Origin: Tetrapyrgos nigripes
Lineage: Eukaryota; Basidiomycota; Agaricomycetes; Agaricales; Campanellaceae
NCBI GenBank assembly: GCA_013368315.1
Contig: JAACJM010000309.1
Span: 1 to 64,000 of the forward strand
Reading direction: 5' to 3'
Length of the DNA: 64,000 nucleotides
How positions within the stretch are numbered: position 1 is the first letter of the stretch; every line of letters starts with the position of its first letter. Shown here piece after piece: positions 20,936 through 32,912 of the stretch. Made by a program: the position numbers and the translations under genes. Under the pieces are notes generated by a model. It made no database searches, had not been told where the DNA came from, and worked only from the letters and a program-made list of their open reading frames with translations.

Positions 20936-23510
20936 AGTCCTTGTACATAAATTGTTAACCACTGGTAGACTGTACTTGTAAACATTGTGTGCCATAAATG
21001 AATGCCATAAATGAACCCCGACACGTAAAATGGGAAAGAATCAAGAATCAAGAGTGCCAACTTGGAAGTTGGCCGACTACGCTAAAAGCTACAGACCGAG
21101 AATAAGTAGATGATGCGGAGTTTCAAGAATCGAGATCATCACATCCGAGTGCAAAGATGAGTCTAGCCTACTACTAGGGTCATGTACGAGAGTCCAATTG
21201 TGAGGATCGCGACCACTTAGTAGTATACAGTTGTACCAATGCAGATTACGCTGAGGAGGTACGGGAGTACGAACTCTACGGAAATGAAGGGGAGTTTGCA
21301 CGATCATCGTAGTCTTTGACGAAGGCTTGAAAGCAGCAAGCGACGCAAGGGAGCGATATACTTAGATGTTATTGGATGTATATACGTATGAAAGCCCAAT
21401 GCTGAGCATTAGCCATAGTTGCCAAGGAGTCCGAAGCGACAGCCTTGGAATTTGGCCCGAGCAGGCCCCAGGGTGTGATTAATCATCAGTATGTGCCTTT
21501 ATGTGCCTTCAGGTTCCTTCACATGAACCAACGAGGCATCCGGAAGTTCGAGGTCAGAAGTTTAAGAAGATGTAGAAATGGCCCGAATAGAATTAGAAGC
21601 CTTGCAACGATACTATAGAGGGAACGAGTACTGAGTAGGAAGAGCTAGGTATATCGGGGGGAGTGGGGTATGTGGCAAAGACTAAAGCACGAGGTAGGCA
21701 AAAGTCGAAGTAAAGTAAAGCGAGCGCCTTGGAGAAACCATCAACAGATACTTAAGAACACATTAAGTAAAGGAGAAGGCAAGAGAAGAGTGATTGAAGT
21801 TTAGATCGAGATCGAGAAAGTAAGGCTGTAATGATTAATGATCACTAGCATAAAGTTCACCATGCAAGATACTTATGATGGTAATATTAATGAAAAGACA
21901 AAAAGGTTTGAATCAAAGAGTATAGGAAAAGTACTTAATGTGCTTGGGATCATGCAACATGAAGCAACGCGGTGTAGGGGCAAGCACACATGCATAGAAG
22001 CGTCAGTCACAGTGATATCAGGTGAGCCCGTGGAATAAGTAAGTACTATCAATGATCATTACATGGAAAGGATGAGGAAGAAAGGTGAGAGAAGACGTCA
22101 AGAATACTTAAGATTATTCATATGAGTAGCAAAGAATCTGATGAGGACGAGGATTCGAGAAGGAAATGAGAGATGGGGAGGCTAGCCAACCAACCATGAT
22201 GAAGAACGAGAACTGAGCCAACATTCAAGAATATGAGAAACAGGGAAACGGTTGAAAAGTGAATGTACAAATTAACGTGTCCAAAGAGGACTCGGGGTCC
22301 ACCCAGGTGCCGACGTCGGACAAAGCTTGGAAGCCGTGACCGGCCACGACGAAGATAGTGAATGAACATTGAAATGCATAGAAGGTTAGAAGGTTGTGGA
22401 TGATAACAATAAAGCAGAAGAGCCTCGAGGTAAGTAAATCATGATGTGAAAGAGAATGAGAAATACTACGAGAGAGAACATGAGACTTCTGACTGATCGG
22501 TATGACGAAGTACAATGATATGAGCATGCTGCATCAGTGAGGATAGATTAATGAGCAACGAGCCAGTTGATTACTCTACGGCAGTTTTGTGGAGTAATGA
22601 CTCGGAGAAAACCTTAAGAATCTGAGGTCTGGGCTCTGGACAATCGAAAGGAGATTAACAGTGACTAACTATACTAGTATACATGCACGATCATTCAGAA
22701 GGAGTGATATGTGCCAGGTTCGAAAGCAGGTGATGGTTAAGACTACGATTCACGATGGAGGCTCATTACGGCCAGTTCGTGATTCAAGTTGATAATGTAG
22801 ATAGATAGAAGGAAAATCAAGTCCGTAAAGTGCCAGTGCGAGAGGAAGGATGAGAACGGTTTGAGTTAAAGCGAAAAGGAAACGGGGTGGTGACGGACCT
22901 CCTTATTTAGTAACACCGGAAACTGCGAACGATTTAGAGAATCCATAGCCGGTCTTGAATATTGATGCGGTAAGGAATATCTGTCTGAGCAAAAGTGTCC
23001 ATCGCGATGAAGGGACCACAAGCTCGAAGTGCGTCATAAAATCCATCCGGATCCGGATCTAGCATGTTTCGCTCCTTCGTTTTATCTCGTTTGAGAATGT
23101 AAGTATAATGGACATCCGTGCCTCGTGCCTGGTAGCCCTTGAGATATTAGGAAAGAAATGACATCACGGCCCTGCACGCGGGGTGAGACTCGGGAAGGAT
23201 GTGGAGGAAACAGAAAGGTCTTGAATAGCAGCAGGACCGGTTGCTATGACATTCGGAAGCGGGTCATTTGGTACCTGAGCTGCAATAGGAGGGAGGAACA
23301 ATATAGAGATTTGCAACTACGACATAACCAAACATTTTGAACGAGTCGATTGCGCTCGTGAGTGTTCTGTGAAGATATGATTGCAAACTCAGAAAGAGAG
23401 GAATTGCGAAAAGAGGAAACGATGCAAGGATTGGTTTCGTCCCGCATCTACGTCACACGACTGGTCGCGTGAGAAGATGACCCGAGGTCTAACCTTGGTT
23501 CACTACTACC
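20936..23510. other. 2.6-kb region without recognisable genes
   Basis: 20936-21057 still matches the sequence downstream of SDR 1 (15630-15715), marking the right edge of the duplication. From there to 23510 the plus strand is purine-rich and no frame has a recognisable domain. Open frames of 60-100 codons exist (for example 22118-22527 on the minus strand) but lack conserved content. It could be an old degraded element. Confidence 0.5.
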
Positions 23511-26261
23511 ATGTCCTCCTCGTCCTCCCCCTTCAGTCTCCAAAACGTCTCTCTAATGACCTCCAATTGCCCCCCTCTACACTCTGAACTAGACCAAATG
23601 CGCGCCGCCTTACTCGAAGCCCAAAAAAACCCTGCAGACCGTCCAACGCCAAATCATCTCTACCCGCGAATCTCTCATCTTCTTCGAATCCGAGGAAAAA
23701 CGTCTCACATCCTTCATCTCGGAACAGAAAACCGTACTCAACCCCGTCCGTAGGCTTCCCCCCGATATCCTTTTCGAGTTATTCACCATTGTCCTTGATG
23801 CCTCTCCCGTCCTCCACTTACGCTCTTCCCGTCTTACCGAAGACTCCTTGGACATCAAATCCCCCGTTGGGTCCTCGGACACGTATGCTCCGCCTGGAGA
23901 AACGTCGTACTCACCTCCCCTTCCCTCTGGTCCAACATCAAACTATCCATCAGCAAAAAAAAACTCCACATTTACCTCTCGAACTCTCCTCCTCGGTATC
24001 CACCTCCAACGCTCTCAACAACACCCTCTCAGCGTGTCTTTATACGGTGGATACAACTCTCTTAACGAAGCTCACGCCTATCTCGCGTTGTTGTTACCTA
24101 CGGCACCGAGATGGGCAGCGTTGTTCGTAGCGATGAAGACGGGGCATATTGAACAGTGTTTGAGGCCTGTTAAGCCTTTTTTGACGGGTTTGAATACGTT
24201 GAGTCTGTTACCGAGGAGTATACACGAGACCGTTGGTACACCTGCTGAACCGAGTGATCCCAACCTCGGTCACGCTGCAGGAGGAGGAGTTGCGGGTCCG
24301 GGTACAGACGCGGGTGGGAGACTTCTCGGTCCTTCTTCCCTTACTGATCCAATCCCCGAAGTCTTCGCATCCGCTCCCCTCCGTACCGTCCAAATCTTCC
24401 ATGACCCAACGCATATCTCCATCGACTGGTCCAGATTGACGTTTTTGAGACTCTGTCCAGCAGTGTGTAGGAATCTCAAAGTAGCGAGGGTGTTGAAAGC
24501 TATGGAATTAGGAGGAGGAGGAGCGATGTTGGAGGAATTGATTATCGGGTGTAATTTGGTACAAGAGGACGAGGGGGATTTTGCTAGGTTGCTTGGCGGT
24601 GCGTGTTTATTATTCCTTTTTTTTCTCGACTTTTTTTACTGATTGTTTCCCTCACAGGACCCACCGATAAAGGCAAAGACACCAAATTCACAATCACCCT
24701 CCCCCGTCTCCGAAAACTTCGTATCGAATACTATCAACCCAGAAACTTGCGAAATCGGCAAAATCAAAATCAAAACAGGCATTGGGAGCATAACAACTCT
24801 TCCTCTAACCATACCAACCATAGCAACAACAACAACAACAACGGCTCTCACTCGCAACGCGCTCAACTTAACAATAGACGACATAGTAATATCACTACCG
24901 GGTCTTCATCGTCAATACATCTCTCACCAACTACATCTTCATCCACGCAGGACGATGACCAGTCCCTTCATTCACATTTGCGTTCGCACTCTGATTCCAA
25001 TTCCACCCTTCCCACCTCTTCCTCTGCCATGTCTTCCTCAAACGCTCTCATCCCCTACTCAGGATCCGGACCATCCACCCCAACACCCCATACCTCGTCA
25101 TTTTCCCCCTTCCTCCCCTTCGCTTTCGGCGAACGCGAAAACGGCGGAGCCCCTCAACTCCTTTCTCTCCTTATCCTTCCAGCATTGGAGGTATTCGAAG
25201 ATCGCAGACGTGCAGAAGCGGGGAATATGTTAGTGATGTTTCGGAATGGGGATGTTTGAGGGATGTTTTTGTGAGAGGGGCGGCAGAGGAGGCGCAGAAA
25301 GAGATGGAGATGGAGATGGAGACGATGGGGGAAAACCAGGACGGTGGTCATGGGGGGAATAAAGTTGGTAGAGATGATCCTTGGAGGAGACCTGTTCTTG
25401 GGTTTATTGCGGCTACTACTGCGATTGCGACGGCGACGGCTACGGCTACCTCTTCTGCATCTCTAACCGCGTCCCACACTCTACCAACACCGACATCACC
25501 TTCTCTACTACCACCTTCATTGTTATCCTCCTCACTCACATCTAGTACTACGCCGCCATCATACACCCTAACAACCCTCATAACCCCCGCTTCCATCACC
25601 GAAGAGGAGTTTATCTCCCTTTTAAAAGCTGCTCCGAGATTGGAAAGATTGGAATTGAGAGGAGGTGTGAAAGGCTTGGGGAATGCGGGGGTGGGGGAGA
25701 TGGCTCGGGGATGTGGGGGTGGTTATAGTCATAGTTATGGTCATGGCGATAGCGAGAGTGTCCGATGGTGTTGAGGTCGGCGGGACTGGGAAAGGAAAAG
25801 GAAAAGGAAAAGGAAAAGGAAAAGAAAAGGCAAAAGACCCAGACCCAGACCCAGACACAACCACAGAAAAGAGAAGAAAACCGAAACAAGAAACCCTCAA
25901 AACGATCCTAGTCCCAAAACTCCACACCCTAGTCCTCCATGGCGACCTCTGCTTTGACGCGAGTGTGTTTGTGGATATGGTCGAGTCGAGGTGGGGGGCT
26001 GCGTTGGCTTTTATTACCAATAACTCCAACTCTAATTCCAACTTCAACTCGACCCCAGCGTCGTCGATGTCCTTCCCAACGCCGCTAACTAAAATCTCCC
26101 TCCGTTGGGACCCTTACTCGGCGTCTTTACCTTTGGATCTTGGATCTTTTGAGAGGTTTGAGAATGCGGAGGTGTTTAGGAGTTTAGGAGAGATCAGGTG
26201 GGGCAGGGCATGGGCAGGGTGGATGGACTGGAGGAGGGTGGGGTGGAGGGTTGGAGTTTGA
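23511..26261 (+). CDS. F-box protein with leucine-rich C-terminal region
   Basis: The N terminus has a coiled-coil region followed by an F-box, RRLPPDILFELFTIV near 23750-23795, the site that binds Skp1 in SCF ubiquitin ligases. Downstream are LRR-like strands (TFLRLCP, LEELIIG, LPRLRKLRI, LERLELRG, LHTLVLHG) interrupted by low-complexity inserts: an Asn/Ser run near 24780-24900, Ala-Thr runs near 25425, and GK/DP repeats at 25787-25855. One intron is clear at 24599-24657. The frame changes at mononucleotide runs: A7 at 23623, C5 at 23861, A9 at 23955, G4 at 25220, and a G-run near 25690-25720. Between them the protein is continuous with no other stops, so these look like sequence errors. The substrate is unknown. 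Confidence 0.8.
25787..25855 (+). repeat. GGAAAA and CCCAGA simple repeats within the F-box gene
   Basis: Six-base GGAAAA units encode Gly-Lys repeats, followed by CCCAGA units encoding Asp-Pro repeats. They lie between two leucine-rich strands and probably form a flexible loop. Copy number is likely variable among strains. Confidence 0.8.
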
Positions 26262-26654
26262 GTTTAGTGTGTAGTTGTTTATGTAGTGTGTAGGGATGGG
26301 GGCGAGGGGGGTTGGTGAGAGTGAGACGTAGTACCGGGTGTTTAGTACTTACTTACTTTTGGTCTACACATACACTTTTAGTAGACATGACTTGCACTTT
26401 TTTTGCTTTAGAAAACGGGCGAGTTTTACTCGCTGTAAGGCTTGGCTATATATGTGCGACTGTGAGGTAGGTTGGGGAAACCCCACTAAGGCATTGGCAG
26501 TGCGCTCGCGCGGGAAGAAAACGTAAGCAACCACGGTCCACAGGTCGGGATTCTCCTCCGATCTATGATATTCATCTCCACCTAAAAAATAGACTAACGT
26601 ACAGGCTCTCACGCATCCACTTCCTCACTTCCTCACCGCCAGCTCATCCCCCCC

Positions 26655-27716
26655 ATGTCCTCTGACGCCCTTCCCGATGCAAAGACCATTGAAACTATCT
26701 GCGAGATTGATATACTTGACTCCAAAGGGGAAAAAGTCAAGTTTGGGTCGCTTTTGACGGATAGCAAATCCGTGGTCATAGTTTTCGTCCGTAAGTGATA
26801 ATGTGTCCCGTTCTCGACGATCTCTGTGGCTAATGCAGCAGTATATCACAGGTCACTTTTTCTGCGGGGTAAGCCGTCATACTATATCCTGTTATGGGTT
26901 GACTGGCAAATACTTAATCTGCACCCAATCCGTAATTATATAAGTCTTGTCAGGTGAGTTGGCCTGGCCCGCTTATGACTCGAGGAACTTGACTGGTATT
27001 GATGCTTCTTCTCTGGTAGCAATACGTTGAGCAGCTAGCTTCCGTTCCTCAGGAGAAGCTGGAGAGCGCAAATGTAGAGGTCATCATAGTGGGCTGTGGA
27101 GATTGGCAACCAATCGCCTTCTACGCTGGTAAGTGCTATATCGTATGTACCTGAGAACCCCCCCTTTGTCGGGTCCTAACATCCAAGTCAGATACTACTG
27201 GTTTCAAAGGCAAGATCTATGCAGAACCGACTAGAGCGATATACCGTGAGCTCGAGCTGGTCAGCAACCTCAAATCCTCAGGAGAGAATATGCCTAGTTA
27301 TTTGAAACGCGGACGAGTGTCCAATGCTCTTGTGAGCATGTTGGTGCGTATTATTCTCTTTTTTGCTAAATAAAACTTGACGATTCATGAGTCATGCATG
27401 CCTTTTCTCCAGAAAGCCATACGTAACCCCACTCTTATGGGAAAGCAAGGCCCTAGTACGCAGAATGGAGGTGACTTCATTTTTGAGGGTACGCTACAAT
27501 TCCGATCAGTGATTACGCACTCACTCACCTCGTTCTCTTTGTACTAATACTAATACAGGGAGGAAATGCACCTTTGCTCACCGCATGAAGAATACCGAAG
27601 ATCGTAAGAGTTTTCCTAAAGCACTCAAGGGACTATAATTTCTAAATTTCTTTCTTTGGCCAGACGTCGAGGTTTCCGAATTGGTGAAACGAGTTGGAGT
27701 TGACGTTGATGTGTAG
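26655..27716 (+). CDS. PRXL2/AhpC-TSA-type thioredoxin-fold protein
   Basis: The protein matches the AhpC/TSA-2 (peroxiredoxin-like 2) family: an N-terminal strand, then RHFFCGSCQQYVEQL with a CxxC, an IIVGCGDW strand, FKGKIYAEPTRAIYREL, and a C-terminal FEGRKCTFAHRM block. Exons: 26655-26790, 26852-26868, 26945-26953, 27020-27128, 27192-27343, 27413-27488, 27559-27603, 27664-27716. The third exon is only nine bases and encodes Ser-Cys-Gln, giving the second cysteine of CxxC; without it the motif is lost. All junctions keep the frame. A redox role is inferred from the family; a specific substrate cannot be named. Confidence 0.85.
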
Positions 27717-28348
27717 CTCTGTATATCTTCTCTTGTTATCGTGTGACCCAATGCTATAGCTGTTTTCGCTGCCCTTTGCTTCTGACACGTCCTCTAGATC
27801 TTTTCTCTCCCCAATCCAGTACATACTGTCTGCACGCGACGGACCGACAATCACCGGTCGTCGGGAAACTGAGAGCTGGAGTAATAGATTCTCGTGTCTT
27901 GATACTGAAAAGGTGAGTCTTCAAAAGGCGGCACATGCATCAGAGATGAATGCTATTAGACATGTAACCGTCACATTTTCCTTGGCCCTGGCCTTTGGCG
28001 ACTCTGCCATTGTTTGAGAATGACAGTAAGTAATTCAGAGGCATGTCAGGTATTTGGCTTGGCGGCTGGCCTACGTTACTACTACTTATACTAGTAACTA
28101 CTAGCCTTTATTCAGATGTGTATCGTGTCTACCGCATTCAAAGGTAAGGATCGATTGTTGAAACTACGTACATACCAATCAAGGACCAGGGACCAGCTAC
28201 GCATATTGTAGCCAGCTGATAACCATAGCTCTAGACTCAAGTAAGTACAGCATTCAATCCCGACGAGATATAAAAGCCAGGCAGGAGGAAACACCGATTC
28301 GAGACCAGTGAAAAAAAGTTACCTACCCCGCCTTCTCAAGTTTCAAAC
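27717..28348. other. Intergenic with TATA box of small secreted gene
   Basis: No gene was seen. GATATAAAAG at 28266-28275 is a TATA box about 75 bp before the ATG at 28349. Confidence 0.55.
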
Positions 28349-28802
28349 ATGCACGCCAAATTCTTCAACACCGTTGTGCCAGCCTTTTTGGTCATGGGAT
28401 TCTACCTCATTGTTGCAGTAACTGCTGCACCCGAACCTCAGGTTACTCGTCCGACAGTTATACCTTGTAAGTGCGTTCTACGATGGTCAAACAAACGGTG
28501 ATCACTGACGGATCTTTTCTAATACCCGAATACGAATTCATAGGCGGTGACGCTGCCCCAGTACGTCCACCACTGCTAGATCTGCCAGTGCTACGTTTTC
28601 CTACTTATTCTGACTTGATTGTTTTACAGGGTGCTGTCTGTCCAGATGGTTTTCTTCTGCTGTGATGCACCCAACGTTGGCAGACCTGATGGACAGTGAG
28701 TAGTTAGGTTAAGACTGACCTTTCGGATTTGAACTCATCGCTTCGCTTCACTTTTGTCTGCTATCTAGTTGTATCTCTGAGGAGACTATTTGCCCTGTTT
28801 AA
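28349..28802 (+). CDS. Small cysteine-rich secreted protein
   Basis: Exons 28349-28466, 28544-28560 (17 nt), 28630-28695 and 28769-28802. A signal peptide or hydrophobic N terminus ends near VTAAPEP. The mature part is short (about 50-60 residues) and holds six Cys: one before GGD, CPDG, a CC pair, then HC and CPV at the end. The CC pair and final exon are read only if one T is removed from the T4 run at 28650-28653; as printed, the frame stops at 28663. The product is a small secreted protein of unknown role, hydrophobin-like only in having a CC pair and clearly too short for one. Confidence 0.65.
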
Positions 28803-30198
28803 TGAGAGATGAGAGTACTTGGAGTCGATGGATATAGCATACATATACTGGATCATAGGAATAGTATCATGATTTAGCGCTACACTGCTACTGCATCTCA
28901 GCCCCTCTGTCAACTAAGCTGCTGAGACCCATTTGACGAGTACAGTACTGAATAACTTGGAATTCTACAGAAAAAAAACGATATGAGTACACACAGACAA
29001 TCCGAGAGATACAATACAATACACATCCCAGCAAATAGATAGATAAGAGCCTTGAAGACAAATCAAATCTTATGTACTATCCTTGCTCCCTCAACAGAAC
29101 TCACCGTATAAGGGATGTGGACTTAACGCAACTCAGTTCCCTACTTTCCAATTCCCATCTTCTTCTCTATCCCATCGATCTCTCAGGCCTTTTGCTTCTC
29201 CGAGTCCACGTTTACTAGTAGATTCCCCCCCCAGATCTTGGTCTTCACCAGCATACCCCTCCACATCAAACTCTCCGATCCCCTCGATTCTATCGGGACT
29301 CAGGCTATCATTATTACCCAGACATACAATCTGCCCAAATCGAAGACGCTCACTATCATCTCTACGAGAAGCCATTTCGCCGCTGGACTAAGTTTCAGCT
29401 CATTACTGAAGACGAACCGAAGAACGAAGACTGGTCTCATGATCACCAAAGATGACGTCCTTTCCTATTCTAAGCCTTCTCGTCGAACATCGAACATACC
29501 CTCATACCGTCAACGCCCGAATGACTTCTACCATCATCCCCTTCGTCCGCAAGTCCGTCGAAATCAATGATAAGTTCGGCTTAACTATACACCTATCCGT
29601 CGAGCGGATATAATGGTATTTTCAGCGTGTTGTACACCCTCACGACCAAAGGTCTTCTCGTGAGGAGTTCAACCTTAGACGGAAAATATAATTGTCTGAA
29701 ATAAAGTAACATCAGGAAAATAGGGTAATTTGCGGGTCGGCTTTTCCGGCTTTTCCGGTTGCCGTGACCAAAAACAGGATTTCTCGGTGCGTCCTCTGGA
29801 CTCATTATGCCAAGTTAGTACTTCCAATACCCTCTTTACAGTAATGAAACATGTTTTGAAGGGAGGGGGGACAAAATTACCTAGCCTGCGAAGCGCAATC
29901 ACTTGTTGAACTTTTGCACTTGCGGAGAATTAGACACGGCAAGTTGCTGGTGAGCTGGCGAGCTTTTCACGGCTTTTTTCGCTTGTGCAAGCGTCCACAA
30001 GCGGCCGTTTTCCTGATGAACTCTTCCACGCAACCGTATCGTCTGACACTGCCCGCGGCCGGTTTGTGTGAAAAGAACCCATTTTTAGTCGTACAATCGC
30101 CGTTTCCCTCGCTCTCTTATCAACCACCATCTCTAAGTACTAGGCAGCACCAACCGCGTCTCTCCTCTTCCACTCAGCCCAATCCCAACTACTGAAAC
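28803..30198. other. Intergenic with gene fragment and short repeat
   Basis: 29130-29390 (minus sense) is a partial copy of the sequence at 57165-57360 (see separate entry). 29596-29630 repeats the CGAGCGGATAT motif. GC-rich promoter sequence precedes the glutathione transferase. Nothing else is recognisable. Confidence 0.5.
29130..29390 (-). pseudogene. Fragment homologous to the coding remnant at 57 kb
   Basis: The minus-strand reading contains IGEFDVEGYAGEDQD and an LRDRWDREE tail. It corresponds to IGEFGVEGYADEDQD and LRDRLDKIEE at 57168-57360, in the same order and orientation. The intervening sequence is shortened. No start or upstream domains are present, so it is a duplicated 3' fragment. 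Confidence 0.65.
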
Positions 30199-31100
30199 AT
30201 GGCCCTCAAAGTCTATGCCTTCCCTTACTCCACCTGTTCCAAACGCGTCGCAACAGTCCTCTACGAAAAAAAAATCCCACACGAGCTTATCCTCGTCGAT
30301 CTCTCCAAAGGGGAACACAAAGCTCCCTCCTACCTCGAGAAACAACCTTTTGGACAAGTACCCTACATCGACGATGATGGGCTTATTCTGTACGAGTCGA
30401 GAGCGATCTGTAGATATCTGGAGGAAAAGTATGGGCAGGGGCAGGGGCAGAGATTGATTCCGACGGACCCGAAGAAGAAGGCGTTGTTTGAACAGGCTGC
30501 GAGTGTTGAGATGGCGAATTTCGATCCGTATGCGGGGAGGGCTGCGTATGAAGCTGTTATAAAAAAGTGAGGGCATATGACTGGTATCTGGCACTCGGAA
30601 ATCGTTGCATGCACTGACCCCATGTGTTCATAGACGCCTCGGACAAGAAACTGATCAAGCAGCGCATGACCAAGCCATAGCCACACTCAACGTCAAACTG
30701 GATGTATATGACAAGATACTTGAGAAGCAGAAATTCTTAGCTGGTGACGTACGTCAAGTTCATACGCTGTTCTTTCTACCTCGCTCAATTCGAGGATTCA
30801 CTAACATGACACCCAAACGCCTACAGGAAATGACTCTCGCAGACCTCTCGCACCTCCCATACGGAAGCGTACTTGCTTCTGGTGGGAATCATATCATGAC
30901 TGACCCGAAGCGACCCAATGTTGCAAGGTGAGTTTTGTTGCCGATGTTTGAGTTTTGCCTCTTCGGCTGACCACGATATGACTTGGGATTGCGCTTGCGG
31001 CTTTATCTTATGTTACTGTAGATGGTGGACCACCCTTACCTCTCTACCATCCTGGCAGACTGTACAGGTGGAGGTGCCGACTGGCGTTGTGAACTTTTAG
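30199..31100 (+). CDS. Glutathione S-transferase, phi/EF1Bgamma-like
   Basis: GSTs conjugate glutathione to electrophiles. Exons 30199-30566, 30634-30748, 30827-30927 and 31022-31100 give about 220 residues, usual for the family. The thioredoxin-fold N terminus reads MALKVY...STCSKRVATVL, with the catalytic Ser/Thr/Cys region in STCSKR. The GSH-binding turn QVPYIDDDG and the ESRAICRYL helix follow. The C-terminal helical domain has LADLSHLPYG, the N-capping-box region. All splice junctions are clean and the frame is intact. It is probably cytosolic, with a stress or xenobiotic role. Confidence 0.92.
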
Positions 31101-31636
31101 TACGGGATATGTGAAGTGGCCGGAAAGACATAGGAAAGACAATTCGTCGGGGGAGGGGGGGTGTACACAGATGTTCGCCTGGGTATAGCGGAGCAACACG
31201 TTTTAAATTGTATATTATTACAGATTGGAAAGATTCAGAAGATGTCCCCTTTGTGTCAAAACATGCCTTGATCCCATGCTGCACCTTGCCTATGCAGCCC
31301 ACCTAGTGTGGGTTAGTGTCCACCCATATACATATACCCTTCCTTTGAGTCCGGCCATATAGATAATGTATATTGGTACTCCATAGGGTGAATCTGCGAC
31401 GCTGAGGAGTGTGAATGGCTCACTTTGCCCACCGTGCTGAAGGCGGCTAACTGTCGACTGACACCTAGTTGACATTAAACTGGGAGCGTGTTTGCCCACG
31501 GTCTGTCAGAGGTAAATCTCAGTTATGTACAGTAGAGCATATCACAAAAAATGTAAATTGAATTCACTGTCGAGTGCCTGAATTATCTGTCCTATAGATG
31601 TCTTGGACGCTCAAATATACAGAGAATCAAGACATT
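31101..31636. other. Intergenic, no gene seen
   Basis: Non-coding by inspection. Open frames here are short and lack conserved content. Confidence 0.5.
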
Positions 31637-32272
31637 AATTCACTCCTCACTCTCAGTCACATCCAACTCTTCACCTTCCGAGCCGAGTCTCCTCTTCCCA
31701 CCACCACCTTTCTTGCCACCATTATTATTGCCACCAGATGTGGATGTAGTAGGCTAAATTGCAATAATGATCAGCCAATTATACTCTGTCAATAGAAAAT
31801 AAATTCACCTTGATCAATGTCCAGCTCAAACTGTTGATCTTTTGAAGCATGTCAGCTTCAGTCATGGCCTCTGTCAGGACAATGCTGTAGTGGCTGCCTT
31901 TATCATTGATTGCTTTGAAGGGGGTGGTTATATCATCTGAATCAATGACCCAGACTTTACTTCCCTTTGGTAGCTTCTTCTGGTCATCGAAAGCTGAGAT
32001 TTAAAAATTTAAAATAAGAGAAAGGGTGAAAGGAAAGAGAGCCATAATAATCAGATCCAGCAAAAACTAATCAATGAATTTCCTATGCTTACTCCTTTGG
32101 AATTGCTTGCAGGAATTTTGCCATCCTTTTCTTCTTCTTCAGTGTCTGTACCCACACGAATTTTGGTGACGGCCTTGCTCGCATTCCCGCTGCAGTAAAG
32201 TTTCACAGCAGAGACGGTGCAGGAGAAAAAGGCAAGGAAAAGAACAAGGATAGAAGTGAATTGAGCTTTCGT
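31637..32272 (-). CDS. Putative secreted acidic protein, start codon lost or non-AUG
   Basis: The minus strand encodes a strong hydrophobic leader (AQFTSILVLFLAFFSCTVSA) followed by VKLYCSGNASKAVTKIRVG and an acidic Glu run (about 32140). After an intron comes a second exon (KLPKGSKVWVIDSDD...SHYSIVLTEAM, about 31810-31993), then a Gly/Lys/Asn-rich tail ending near 31637. The leader is preceded by ACG at 32270-32272 in the place where an ATG would fit, and no other in-frame ATG is close. Either the start was mutated or the gene uses another start. The exon junction near 32093 is off by one phase, perhaps another run-length error. The family was not recognised. Confidence 0.5.
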
Positions 32273-32685
32273 GGTTGGCGAGTAGGTGCGGGCGTTAAGT
32301 ATTTAAAGTGTAGAGAATAGGGATGTTTGAGGACCAGCCTGAGGAAAGAGACGGAACTTCTACCTTAAATACTGGTGATGGGTAAAGTAGGTGATTCATG
32401 GAAAAACAGTACATGTCAGTCTGGTAGGATTGGTTACTAGGATCAGTGGCATGATGGGTAATACATAGGGAAAGGCACGGTCATGTAGGTTTCCTGCGAG
32501 ATACAGGCTCAACAGGTACAACGGGTACGTGTATGGGTCAGCCTATCTGAACCCACCACCAACCTGTGACCCTTTGACAATAAGTATAATTATGGTGATT
32601 TTACTCTTGCAGTCATCAAGTCACCAGACTGACATGAAATCCTCTCCCTACAACTCCTTTTCTCTTTCTAAATGCTTCTTCATGT

Positions 32686-32831
32686 TGGAGTAGGCCGAGG
32701 GCTGGCTATCGCTATGCCTGAGCCAAATGCAGTGGATAGAAGTCAAGTGCTAGCTACAGCGTACATGCAAGCTGTAGACTATGCAATCATGTGACTCATA
32801 GGGCCTAGACCACCCCAAAACCCCTACTCCA
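32686..32831 (-). repeat. LTR 1 of the gag-only array
   Basis: 146 bp, TG...CA, with 9-bp inverted ends TGGAGTAGG. It is the downstream LTR in the direction of the gag genes. On its right it shares 75 bp of flank with LTR 2 (the polypurine side). Confidence 0.85.
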
Positions 32832-32912
32832 TGTGCCACCCTCAACAAGGCGACGTCCTCGTTGCCCAGAAACAAATGACAGAAAACAAAAAGCAATAGC
32901 CTATGCACAAAC

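Noticed and set aside
25622..26047. 141-codon minus-strand open frame rich in Ser/Phe/Pro
   Set aside because: It is the shadow of the GK/DP repeats and LRR end of the F-box gene on the plus strand.
30133..30686. Long minus-strand frames opposite the GST gene
   Set aside because: The plus strand has a full GST fold with four in-frame exons; the minus frames are its shadow.
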